Of a DNA stretch of 64,000 bases, positions 19,269 through 27,083 are shown piece by piece (position 1 is the first letter of the stretch; each line of letters starts with the position of its first letter). This DNA is from Novosphingobium resinovorum (GTDB taxonomy: Bacteria > Pseudomonadota > Alphaproteobacteria > Sphingomonadales > Sphingomonadaceae). The stretch covers positions 465,525 to 529,524 of the forward strand of contig NZ_BSFC01000021.1 of assembly GCF_027922145.1 (NCBI RefSeq), read 5' to 3'. The notes beneath the pieces were generated by a model. That model was given only the letters and a program-made list of their open reading frames with translations, made no database searches and was not told the DNA's origin. Position numbers and translations under genes: made by a program.

Positions 19269-19435
19269 CGTTCGGCATTCCCGAAAGCCTATTCCGGAAT
19301 TTGGCGGCTAGTGCGCACGATGGCCTGAATTCATCTTGCGGTCGACAGCCCGCAGCGTGCGGGAGGAAGCAAGCGGCAGATGCCTGTTCGAACTATCGGA
19401 AGCAGGCAAGTCCGACACAAGACGGAGCAGTACAA

Positions 19436-20149
19436 ATGACCGACTTCTCAGCCAAAACAGCACTCGTCATCGGCGGCAGCCGGGGCATCGGCGCCGCGAT
19501 CGTCCGGCGCCTGGCCGCCGGCGGGGCCGCCGTGACCTTCTCCTACGCCGGAGCAGCGGAGGCCGCCCAGGCACTTGCGGCCGAAACCGGCGGAAAGGCA
19601 GTCCGGTCGGACGCGGCAGACCGCGATGCGGTGATCGATCTCGTCGCGGAGGCAGGACCGCTCGACATCCTTGTCGTCAACGCCGGCGTTCTCGTGCTCG
19701 GCGATCCGCTGGAACAGGATGCGGATGCCGTCGACCGCATGTTGGACGTGAATATCCGTGCGCCCTACCATGCCGCGGTGGAAGCAGCCCGGCGCATGCC
19801 GGACAACGGCCGGATCATCTTCATCGGATCGACCAACGGAGATCGCATTCCGTTCGCGGGCGGCGCGGCCTATGCGCTCACCAAGTCCGCGATCCAGGGG
19901 CTGACGCGCGGCCTGGCCCGTGACTTCGGCGCGAGGGGCATCACCGTCAACGCCGTCCAGCCTGGCCCGACCGATACGGACATGAACCCCGGCGACGGCC
20001 CCATGAAGGATTTCATGCACACGTTCATGGCCATCAAGCGCCACGCCCGGCCCGAAGAAATCGCCGGCATGGTCGCCTATCTGGCCGGCCCCGAAGCAGG
20101 TGTCGTCACCGGCGCGCTCCATACCATAGACGGCGGGTTCGGCGCCTGA
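19436..20149 (+). CDS. SDR-family oxidoreductase, BdcA-like
   Basis: 237 aa. ATG 19436 follows CGGAGCAG. It has the TGxxxGIG-type cofactor motif as GGSRGIGAAIVRRLA, then NAGVL, the catalytic Ser (FIGSTNGDR), and the intact YALTK (YxxxK) pair. The whole sequence closely follows E. coli BdcA (YjgI), including SDAADRDAVIDLV, VNIRAPYHAAVEAARRMP, IKRHARPEEIAGMVAYLAGPEA and the end HTIDGGFGA. BdcA was described as a cyclic-di-GMP-binding biofilm-dispersal protein that is also an NADPH-dependent reductase. Whether this homologue binds c-di-GMP cannot be told from sequence. Likely regulated by the divergent LysR protein. Confidence 0.88.
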   Translation: MTDFSAKTALVIGGSRGIGAAIVRRLAAGGAAVTFSYAGAAEAAQALAAETGGKAVRSDAADRDAVIDLVAEAGPLDILVVNAGVLVLGDPLEQDADAVDRMLDVNIRAPYHAAVEAARRMPDNGRIIFIGSTNGDRIPFAGGAAYALTKSAIQGLTRGLARDFGARGITVNAVQPGPTDTDMNPGDGPMKDFMHTFMAIKRHARPEEIAGMVAYLAGPEAGVVTGALHTIDGGFGA

Positions 20150-20250
20150 AGGAACCCGCGGCAACGAACGATGCAGCGGCAGATACCAGGTTCATCCAAA
20201 CTCCGCATAGGCGATCAATACCGTCACGCAAAGCCTGAGCTCTGGACGTG

Positions 20251-20270
20251 AAGCCCGGCTATCCGGGCTT
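20251..20270 (+). terminator. hairpin, possible terminator
   Basis: Inverted repeat AAGCCCGG / CCGGGCTT with a 4-nt loop, about 100 bp downstream of the BdcA-like stop. It is followed by TT only, so any termination would be weak or Rho-assisted. Confidence 0.4.
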
Positions 20271-20293
20271 TCCGGTCCATATCCGCCTTGGAC

Positions 20294-20313
20294 CAGGGCG
20301 CTTCGGCGCCCTG
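20294..20313. terminator. UUCG-tetraloop hairpin
   Basis: Stem CAGGGCGC / GCGCCCTG closed by TTCG, an unusually stable RNA tetraloop. It could end the upstream transcript or protect the mRNA 5' region of the downstream SnoaL/SDR operon. Confidence 0.4.
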
Positions 20314-20454
20314 ATTGGCCACATTGGTCAAGTCGCGGCGGGGCTTTTGCGGCATTGAACCGGGGTTGGAAGAGACGATCCGGTCGATCACGTCGGCCTC
20401 TTCCGTGATACTTGGCAACCAAGGGCCGCAAAGGCTCGCCGGAAGGGAACGAGG

Positions 20455-21000
20455 ATGGAGCAGGCTTTGCGCGAGATGATCGACCGGGAGGCGATCCGAA
20501 CCTGCGTGGCGCGGTTGGCGCGCGGCGAGGACCGGCGCAGCGCGGAACTGATCCGTTCATGCTGGTGGCCTGACGCGCGCTTCGACTACGGCGTGCACAA
20601 CGGCTCCTTCGACGCCTACCTGGCATGGGTGGTGCCCGGTGCCGACGCGATCAAGGACACCCAGCATATGCTCGGCCAGTCGCACATCGAATTGGCGGGG
20701 GCGACGGCACGGGCTGAGACCCATGTGTTCTCGTACCACCGGATCGACATGGGCGAAGGCGATCGCGACACCTGCATCGGCGGTCGTTACCTCGACACCT
20801 TCGAGAAGCGGCCCGGCGCATCGGGCGAGCCCGAGTGGCGCATTGCCGACCGCGTGATGCTCTATGACTGGGAACAGGACTGGGGCGCCGCTGCGGACTG
20901 GTCCAGGGGCGTGATGGGCTACCCCTTCACTGCCGACCATTTCCCCGGCCGCGCAAAAGCCGACTACAGCGAAAGCTGGTTCGCGGGAACTGCAGCATGA
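20455..21000 (+). CDS. SnoaL-like (NTF2-fold) protein
   Basis: 181 aa. It starts with a helical segment (REAIRTCVARLARGEDRRSA) typical of SnoaL_4 proteins, which are related to ring-hydroxylating dioxygenase small subunits. It continues with CWWPDARFDYGVHNGSFDAY, the His-containing DTQHMLGQSHIEL strand and GGRYLDTFEKR. Such proteins act as small isomerases, dehydratases or cyclases in aromatic, steroid and polyketide catabolism. Its stop overlaps the ATG of the following SDR gene (ATGA), so the two are co-translated. It is paralogous to the SnoaL-like gene at 21883. Confidence 0.86.
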   Translation: MEQALREMIDREAIRTCVARLARGEDRRSAELIRSCWWPDARFDYGVHNGSFDAYLAWVVPGADAIKDTQHMLGQSHIELAGATARAETHVFSYHRIDMGEGDRDTCIGGRYLDTFEKRPGASGEPEWRIADRVMLYDWEQDWGAAADWSRGVMGYPFTADHFPGRAKADYSESWFAGTAA

Positions 21001-21893
21001 GCGCCCCGCTTGCGGGCAAGGTCGCGCTGGTCACCGGCGCCAGCCGGGGCATCGGCAAGGGCATAGCGCTCGTGCTCGCCGAGCAGGGCGCCACGGTCTA
21101 CGTCACCGGCCGCACCGTCAACGAGGGTGACTACTACCTGCCCGGCACGGTCGGCGGGACCGCCGCCGAATGCGACGCGCGCGGACGCAAGAGCGGCGGC
21201 GGCGGCATAGCCGTCGCCTGCGACCATGGCGACGACGAGGCCGTGGCCGCGCTGTTCGCCCGGATCGCATCGGAACAGGGCCGCCTCGACATTCTGGTCA
21301 ACAACGCCTTCACGCTTTCCGACGACCTGCTGGAGCCCAAGGGCTTCTGGGAAAAGCCGCTCTCCAATCTGGAGATGTGGGATGTCGGGGTAAAGTCGAA
21401 CTACGTAGCGGCCTGGCACGCGGCGAAGATCATGACGCCGCAGAAGTCGGGGCTCATCGTCGCGATCTCGGGCTTTGCGGCAGTGACTTATACATATGGC
21501 GTGATCTTCGGCACCTCCAAGTCCGCAGTGGACCGCATGGCGCGTGACATGGCGATCGAACTGGAACCCCACGGCGTCGCCTCGCTGACCCTGTGGCAAG
21601 GGCTGACCCTGACCGAGAAGGCGCGGGACAACCTCGCAAAGATGGGGGACAGGATGACCACGTCCATCACTTCGATGCAGGGCAGTTCCGTCGAGCATCC
21701 GGGGCGCGTGGTCGCCGCGCTCGCCGCCGATCCAGAGGTCATGAAGCGCTCCGGGGGCGAATTCATCACCGCAGAGCTGGCGCAGGAATACGGCCTGACC
21801 GACGTGGACGGCAGCGTCATCGCATCGGCACGCGCGACCCGGGGATCGCCGATATGGAAGCCCATCTCGGAGGTTGACTATCGTGGCAAATGA
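20997..21893 (+). CDS. SDR-family protein with Phe at the catalytic Tyr position
   Basis: 298 aa. The Rossmann motif TGASRGIGKGIALVLAEQGA and VNNAF are typical; the overall pattern is that of the DHRS1-like SDR branch. The catalytic Ser is present (AISGF, Ser158) and Lys175 is in place. The expected YxxxK reads FGTSK, with Phe171 (codon TTC at 21507-21509) where Tyr should be. A TYTY stretch six residues earlier may or may not compensate. It overlaps the stop of the upstream SnoaL-like gene by 4 bp, and the next gene starts within its 3' end. Dehydrogenase activity is therefore uncertain; substrate unknown. Confidence 0.88.
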   Translation: MSAPLAGKVALVTGASRGIGKGIALVLAEQGATVYVTGRTVNEGDYYLPGTVGGTAAECDARGRKSGGGGIAVACDHGDDEAVAALFARIASEQGRLDILVNNAFTLSDDLLEPKGFWEKPLSNLEMWDVGVKSNYVAAWHAAKIMTPQKSGLIVAISGFAAVTYTYGVIFGTSKSAVDRMARDMAIELEPHGVASLTLWQGLTLTEKARDNLAKMGDRMTTSITSMQGSSVEHPGRVVAALAADPEVMKRSGGEFITAELAQEYGLTDVDGSVIASARATRGSPIWKPISEVDYRGK

Positions 21894-22440
21894 TCGTGAC
21901 GGGCGCATCGCCGCGATGCTCGACAAGCACGAGATCCGCGAATGCCTGGAGCGCTTCTCCCGGGGCATGGACCGGTTCGACCGCGCCATCTACCTGTCGG
22001 CCTTCTGGGACGATGCCGAAACGGCGGCGGGGCCTTTCGTGGGCAGCGCCGCAGACTGCTGGGACTGGGCGATCCCGATGCACGAGGCTGGGCAGATCGT
22101 CACGCACCATGCGCTGCTGCAATCCAACATCGATCTCGATGGCGACATCGCCCATGCCGAGACCTACTACCAGTTCGTCGGCCGCAACCGCGATGAAAGC
22201 CTTTGGGTCGCGGGCGGGCGCTATGTCGACCGGCTGGAGCGGCGGGACGGCGAATGGAGGATCGCCCTGCGCACGAACGTGATCGAGTGGGGCTTCATGC
22301 CGCCGCCGATGCCAATCCCGTTCGCCGACGTGCCCGACATTGCGCTGAACGGCGTATCGGCCCGCAACGGCAGCGATCCGTCCTATCGCCGTCCACTCGT
22401 CAACCTGCGCCAGCCGGCCAATCCCGCCAAATCGTCATGA
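21883..22440 (+). CDS. SnoaL-like (NTF2-fold) protein, second copy
   Basis: 185 aa from GTG 21883, which lies 9 nt after TCGGAGG and inside the 3' end of the upstream SDR gene; TTG 21874 is too close to that site. The features parallel the first copy: KHEIRECLERFSRGMDRFDR, SAFWDDAETAAGPF, the His-bearing IVTHHALLQSNI and GGRYVDRLERRDGEWRIALR. The C-terminus differs and is longer. It ends in ATGA, overlapping the next SDR gene, so the arrangement SnoaL then SDR is repeated exactly. Confidence 0.85.
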   Translation: MANDRDGRIAAMLDKHEIRECLERFSRGMDRFDRAIYLSAFWDDAETAAGPFVGSAADCWDWAIPMHEAGQIVTHHALLQSNIDLDGDIAHAETYYQFVGRNRDESLWVAGGRYVDRLERRDGEWRIALRTNVIEWGFMPPPMPIPFADVPDIALNGVSARNGSDPSYRRPLVNLRQPANPAKSS

Positions 22441-23315
22441 GCGGGCTTTCGGGCAAGGTCGCACTCGTCACCGGGGCCACGCGCGGCATCGGCAAGGGCG
22501 TGGCCTGCGCGCTCGCGGAGCAAGGGGCGACGGTCTACGTTACTGGCCGTACCCGATCCGCCGGGGGGCACGCCTTGCCCGGTTCGCTGGAGGAAACGGT
22601 CGCCGAAGTGAACGCGCGCGGCGGACGCGGCGTCGCTCTCGCGCTGGACTTGCTCGATGATGCGCAGATCCGCACGGTGTTCGAACAGGTCGCGCGCGAC
22701 GAAGGGCGCCTCGACCTGCTGGTGAACAACGCCATGGCCATTCCCGAGAGCATGACCCAACGCACCGGATTCTGGGACAAGCCGCTCGATGAGGAATGGC
22801 AGATCTGGAACACCGGCCTGCGTGCCGCCTACGTCGCGGCATGGCATGCGGCACGAATCATGGTGCCGCAGGGCTCCGGGCTGATCGCCGCGCTATCCGG
22901 CTACGTAGGCGTGACCTACACGTACGACGTGGTCTTCGGGACGACCAAGACCGCGACCGACCGGATGATGCGCGACATGGCCCACGAGCTTCGCGACACG
23001 GGCGTCAGCGCGATCTCCCTCTGGCAGGGATTCACCTATACCGAGCGCGCCACCGAGAACCTCAAGTCGGTTCCGGGCATGGCGAACCAGCTCAACAGCG
23101 CGGTCGGCTCCTCCCCCGAGTTCCCGGGACGGGTGATTGCGGCACTGGCGATGGATCCGGCGAGCAGGTCGAAATCGGGCGGAACTTTCATAAATGCCGA
23201 ACTCGCCGCCGAATATGGCGTGACCGATAGGAACGGGCGGACTATCCCCTCGCTGCGTGAAAGCCGCGGCGCGCCGTTGTGGAGGCCGGGCGACACATCC
23301 TGGAGCAACCGTTAA
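22437..23315 (+). CDS. SDR-family protein, second copy, Phe at the catalytic Tyr position
   Basis: 292 aa, clearly paralogous to the SDR at 20997. Shared blocks include TGATRGIGKGVACALAEQGA, AAWHAARIM and EYGVTDRNG. The active site again reads Ser154 (ALSGY) and Lys171, with Phe167 in FGTTK instead of Tyr. The same substitution in both copies argues that it is a fixed property of this subfamily rather than a chance mutation. Last gene of the four-gene, fully overlapping operon. Confidence 0.88.
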   Translation: MSGLSGKVALVTGATRGIGKGVACALAEQGATVYVTGRTRSAGGHALPGSLEETVAEVNARGGRGVALALDLLDDAQIRTVFEQVARDEGRLDLLVNNAMAIPESMTQRTGFWDKPLDEEWQIWNTGLRAAYVAAWHAARIMVPQGSGLIAALSGYVGVTYTYDVVFGTTKTATDRMMRDMAHELRDTGVSAISLWQGFTYTERATENLKSVPGMANQLNSAVGSSPEFPGRVIAALAMDPASRSKSGGTFINAELAAEYGVTDRNGRTIPSLRESRGAPLWRPGDTSWSNR

Positions 23316-23651
23316 CCAGCGGTGCTTCTCCAGCGCCGGTGTCCTTTGGCCCGTTCATTATAGTCAGAGATTGCCAATCGACATCGTGACTGGAGCGCGC
23401 GCGCCCGAGAGCGAGTGCTTCGCGTAACGAACGGAAAATTGCTCGAACGTCGACCTTGCTTCCCTCTACAGAGCGGCACTGCCCGCATTGGATGCTGCGA
23501 CGGCGGTGGTCTACCGAGACATCGATAGCTCACGAGCGCGGGGAAGTATCTGGCCCTGACGCCCATGGATCGCTACATCCTCCACCCCGATCTTCGATTG
23601 GGAGAACCTCCCGGCGAAGATCTGCAGGGGCTGTCCTGAGTAGGAAAAGAG
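23316..23651 (+). other. intergenic gap
   Basis: 336 bp between the second SDR gene and the FGE gene. No conserved coding frame, IS end or clear terminator is visible. The last 15 bp hold the AGGAAAAG ribosome-binding site of the FGE gene. Confidence 0.5.
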
Positions 23652-24635
23652 ATGGATACCGACCACCTGACCGCACCGGAGCAGACCACTGCGCCGACTG
23701 GCATGACCTGGATCGCGGGCGGTGCCTTTACGATGGGCTCCGACCGTTTCTACCCAGAAGAAGCCCCGTCGCGCCGGGTCTCCGTGCATGGCTTCTGGAT
23801 CGACACCACGCCTGTGACCAACCGCCAGTTCGCCGCCTTCATCGAGGCGACCGGATACACGACCGTCGCCGAAATCGCGCCTGACCCCAAGGACTATCCC
23901 GGAATGCTGCCGGGCATGGACCGCGCCGGATCCCTCGTGTTCCACAAGACCGCGACGCCGGTGGACACCGCCAACCCCGGCAACTGGTGGCGCTTCGAAT
24001 TCGGTGCCGACTGGCGCCATCCGCTCGGCCCCGACAGTGATGTCGACAGGCTCGGCCTATGGGATCACCCTGTCGTGCAGGTCGCCTATGCGGACGTCGA
24101 GGCCTATGCGAAGTGGGCGGGCAAGGACCTCCCGACCGAAGCCGAGTTCGAGTTTGCCGCACGCGGCGGGCTGGACGACGCCGACTATGCCTGGGGCGAC
24201 GAACTGGCCCCCGGCGGAGCGATGATGGCGAACTACTGGCAAGGGCTGTTTCCTTTCGCCAACCAGATGCTCGACGGGTGGGAACGCACTTCTCCGGTCC
24301 GCACTTATCCCTCCAACGGCTACGGCGTGTTCGACATGATCGGCAACACGTGGGAATGGACCTCCGACTGGTGGAGCGACAACCCCGGTGCTTCGAAGAA
24401 GAAAGCGGGCCAGTCATGCTGCACCGTCAGCAATCCTCGCGGCGGCAGATTGAAGGACAGTTTCGACCCCGATCAGCCACGGGTCCGGATCGGTCGCAAG
24501 GTTCTGAAAGGTGGATCACACCTGTGCGCGGCCAATTACTGCCAGCGCTATCGTCCAGCAGCACGTCACCCCGAGATGATAGACACCGCAACCTCGCACA
24601 TCGGCTTTCGCTGCGTGCTGCGCCCAACGGTATGA
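23652..24635 (+). CDS. formylglycine-generating enzyme (SUMF1/EgtB-type fold), catalytic cysteines intact
   Basis: 327 aa spanning the complete FGE-sulfatase domain, without a signal peptide. It begins WIAGGAFTMGSDRFYPEEAP, then GFWIDTTPVTNRQFAAFI, AKWAGKDLPTEAEFEFAARG, GVFDMIGNTWEWTSDWW and LKGGSHLCAANYCQRYRPAA. The last block aligns with the human SUMF1 redox pair Cys336/Cys341; here they are Cys292 and Cys297. An intact pair marks true FGEs, which oxidise a sulfatase Cys to C-alpha-formylglycine using copper and O2. No sulfatase gene is in the window, so the client enzyme must be elsewhere. The FGE-fold non-heme iron enzymes (EgtB) lack this Cys pair, so they are a poorer match. Confidence 0.9.
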   Translation: MDTDHLTAPEQTTAPTGMTWIAGGAFTMGSDRFYPEEAPSRRVSVHGFWIDTTPVTNRQFAAFIEATGYTTVAEIAPDPKDYPGMLPGMDRAGSLVFHKTATPVDTANPGNWWRFEFGADWRHPLGPDSDVDRLGLWDHPVVQVAYADVEAYAKWAGKDLPTEAEFEFAARGGLDDADYAWGDELAPGGAMMANYWQGLFPFANQMLDGWERTSPVRTYPSNGYGVFDMIGNTWEWTSDWWSDNPGASKKKAGQSCCTVSNPRGGRLKDSFDPDQPRVRIGRKVLKGGSHLCAANYCQRYRPAARHPEMIDTATSHIGFRCVLRPTV

Positions 24636-24824
24636 ACATAAGCGGGCACGACGGACCTACAAGCTGAGGTAAGCGGTTGCTCTCGCCTCAGGCTATATCA
24701 CCGAACATCGCCGCGATTTTACATAAATTTCGCCGATTAAATTAGCAAACAAAATAATATATCGCACCACCATTTGTTAAATATTCACTATGAATGCAAG
24801 CTATTTCAACAATTTAGCATTAAA

Positions 24825-27083
24825 TTACGCGAAATCTCTTGAAGTGGAATTTCCTTTTTGCAAAGGGAGCTTGAGCATAAATCCTGTCCCCCGTCCAAGC
24901 TCGCTATAGCATTCGATTTGCCCGTGATGACGAATCATCACTGTATGGACGAAGCTCAGTCCGAGACCGGCACCGTTGGTCCTCGGCCCCAAGCCGACCG
25001 GCCCACGGTGAAAGCGCTCGAAGATCGCCTGCTTCAAAGTCGGCTCGATTCCCGGTCCCTGGTCCTCGATCGCGCACACGGCCCACATCGAGCCATCACC
25101 TCGCGGCTCGCTGGAAAGCGCGCACGTAATGGTCGTCCCTTGCATGCTGTATTTGATGGCATTGCCGATCACGTTGACCAGCGCCCTGGTCAGCAAGGAC
25201 CGCTCCACCATGACCAGTAGCCGCTCGTCCCCGCGGGTCACGATGTCGATGTATTTGGCCTTAGACTGCGGCCAGAGATCATCGATCGCGTCCATCAGCA
25301 TGTCGCCGAGATCGACTTCCTCCAAGGCATACTCGAGATTTTCCGCGCGGGCCAGTTGGACGAACCCGTCGGCGAGTTGCAGAGTACGCTCCGCATAGTG
25401 CCGGATGATACCGGATTCCCTGGGTGAAATACGATCGGAAGGCGCGGTTTCGAGTACCGCAAGGATCGATGCCTGGGGTGAGCGCATGTCATGGGTGAGC
25501 AGTTGCACAACGTCGTCGCGTTGCTTTTGCGCGGCCCTGGCTTCGCTGACGTCGACAAAACGGATAACCCAGCCGACACATCCTCCCTCTGCCGAGGTCT
25601 GTCCGGCCATTCCGACAAGAAAGAAACGCCCCTGATCGAGTTGTACCTCGCAGGCGATCGGCTCCTCGATCGCAGGAGGAAAGCGAACCGCCTCACCGCT
25701 GCCCGCGAGGCGGCATCGGCTCATGATCGATGCCGCGCTGCTCCCCTCTTGCAGTCCCCCGACCTCGGCAGCGAAAAGCTTGCGCGCCGCCACATTCGCC
25801 AGCAGGATGGCGCCATTCAGATCTGACACGATCGTTGCGTCCGGCAACTGGTCGAGCCGGTCGGCGACGAAATGGCGCATCTCGCGGTGACGGGTGATCG
25901 CGGCGTTCAATAATGCGATCGTGTATTCGACGCCCCTCTCGGTATGAACGACGTCGCTTTGCGGAACCAGCATAGGCTGTTCCTGCAGGCGCTCGAGTTG
26001 TGCGCGCATGAACCGTTCGGTCGCCGCCAACTGCCTCCATCCCCAGATGGGATAGGCCAATGCAAGACCGGTCAGCGCTGCAGAAGGGGGCAGCCATATG
26101 CGCAGCAGCATCAGTGCACAGATCGATAGGCCCAGCACCAGTGCCGAGCACAATGCCAGGCAGGCCAGCGCCGGCATCCGCCTGAAAGGCCCCAGCCCCA
26201 ACATCAAGATCCACAGCGGCAGCAATCCCGCGACGAGGCAGGAAGACAGGCTGGCCTGCATCATCATCGTGCCGGCACGCAGCCCCTGAAGCAGATAGGC
26301 CTGAATTTCGAGCCCGGACAACACGCCGCCGGCGGGCGTTGCGTATCGGCTGCCGAGCCCGGACGCAGTTACGCCGACGAGGACGATCTTGCCCTTTACG
26401 AACTCGGCGGGCACCTCCCCTGCCAGAACCGCTGCGGCCGGGATCTCGGGCCAGCGCCCTGCGCCACCGCCGAACGGGATCAGCCTGCCCTGCAAGGAGA
26501 CTTTCCTGCCTCCTGCGAGGGACTGCGCCATGACGCGCATCAGCAGCTGGGACCGGCCGGGCCCTTGATCCGAACGCGGTGCCGCGCGCACGACACCGTC
26601 CGGGTCCGGCGCGATGGTGGCGCCGCCGATCCCGGCGGCGGCGTTACGAAACAGGTCGATCGGAAGGATCGCCGCGGCGCCGCTGCCCGATGAAAGGCCC
26701 GGGAGAACCGGCAGGTAGACCGGAGCACCACTTGCCATCGAGCGCGCCAGCGCATCATCGTTGCCCGCATCGGTTGGCTCGGTGAAAAGCACATCGTAGC
26801 CGATCGCCTTCGCCCCCGCCGCATTGAGCCGGTCGATTAGCGCTGCATGGGTCGCGCGGTTCCATGGCCAGCGACCGATCCTTCGCACGCTATCGTCATC
26901 GATCTCGACCAGCAGGATCGCATCGGATGACGGCGACGGAACGAGTTGCAGCAGGTGATCGTAGATGCCGTTGTCGAACCGCTCCATCGTGCGGTCCATC
27001 GTCATGAGCATGACCAGCAGGCTGGTGACGATGGCGATCAGCCACCACTGGGTACGCAGCTTGAGATGCCGCCGTACCCTCAC
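24825..27083 (-). CDS. CHASE2-domain sensor histidine kinase
   Basis: 752 aa from GTG 27083, which overlaps the upstream stop as GTGA. Order: a first membrane helix (about residues 12-32), an extracytoplasmic CHASE2 domain (about 35-270, with RIGRWPWNRATHAALIDRL and GYDVLFTEP), three more helices, a PAS-like domain, then HisKA with phospho-acceptor His531 in LLTHDMRSPQ. The HATPase has an N box (NVIGNAIKY), G1 (DQGPGI) and G2 (GAGLGLSF). It autophosphorylates in response to a periplasmic signal; the partner is almost certainly the response regulator two genes upstream. Last gene of a three-gene operon. Confidence 0.92.
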   Translation of the reverse strand: MRVRRHLKLRTQWWLIAIVTSLLVMLMTMDRTMERFDNGIYDHLLQLVPSPSSDAILLVEIDDDSVRRIGRWPWNRATHAALIDRLNAAGAKAIGYDVLFTEPTDAGNDDALARSMASGAPVYLPVLPGLSSGSGAAAILPIDLFRNAAAGIGGATIAPDPDGVVRAAPRSDQGPGRSQLLMRVMAQSLAGGRKVSLQGRLIPFGGGAGRWPEIPAAAVLAGEVPAEFVKGKIVLVGVTASGLGSRYATPAGGVLSGLEIQAYLLQGLRAGTMMMQASLSSCLVAGLLPLWILMLGLGPFRRMPALACLALCSALVLGLSICALMLLRIWLPPSAALTGLALAYPIWGWRQLAATERFMRAQLERLQEQPMLVPQSDVVHTERGVEYTIALLNAAITRHREMRHFVADRLDQLPDATIVSDLNGAILLANVAARKLFAAEVGGLQEGSSAASIMSRCRLAGSGEAVRFPPAIEEPIACEVQLDQGRFFLVGMAGQTSAEGGCVGWVIRFVDVSEARAAQKQRDDVVQLLTHDMRSPQASILAVLETAPSDRISPRESGIIRHYAERTLQLADGFVQLARAENLEYALEEVDLGDMLMDAIDDLWPQSKAKYIDIVTRGDERLLVMVERSLLTRALVNVIGNAIKYSMQGTTITCALSSEPRGDGSMWAVCAIEDQGPGIEPTLKQAIFERFHRGPVGLGPRTNGAGLGLSFVHTVMIRHHGQIECYSELGRGTGFMLKLPLQKGNSTSRDFA

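Larger units (their letters stand above)
20150..20454 (+). other. intergenic gap with two strong hairpins
   Basis: 305 bp with no supported gene. An 8-bp stem with loop CTAT spans 20251-20270 (AAGCCCGG/CCGGGCTT). A second 8-bp stem closed by a TTCG tetraloop spans 20294-20313. Neither has a clear T run, yet their position after the BdcA-like gene suggests transcript-end structures. The 3' edge (20440-20454) carries the GGAAGGGAACGAGG ribosome-binding site of the next gene. Confidence 0.5.

Noticed and set aside
24636..24824. A small gene in the AT-rich gap after the FGE gene
   Set aside because: The stretch is AT-rich with many stops in all frames and no ribosome-binding site; it looks like a convergent untranslated region.
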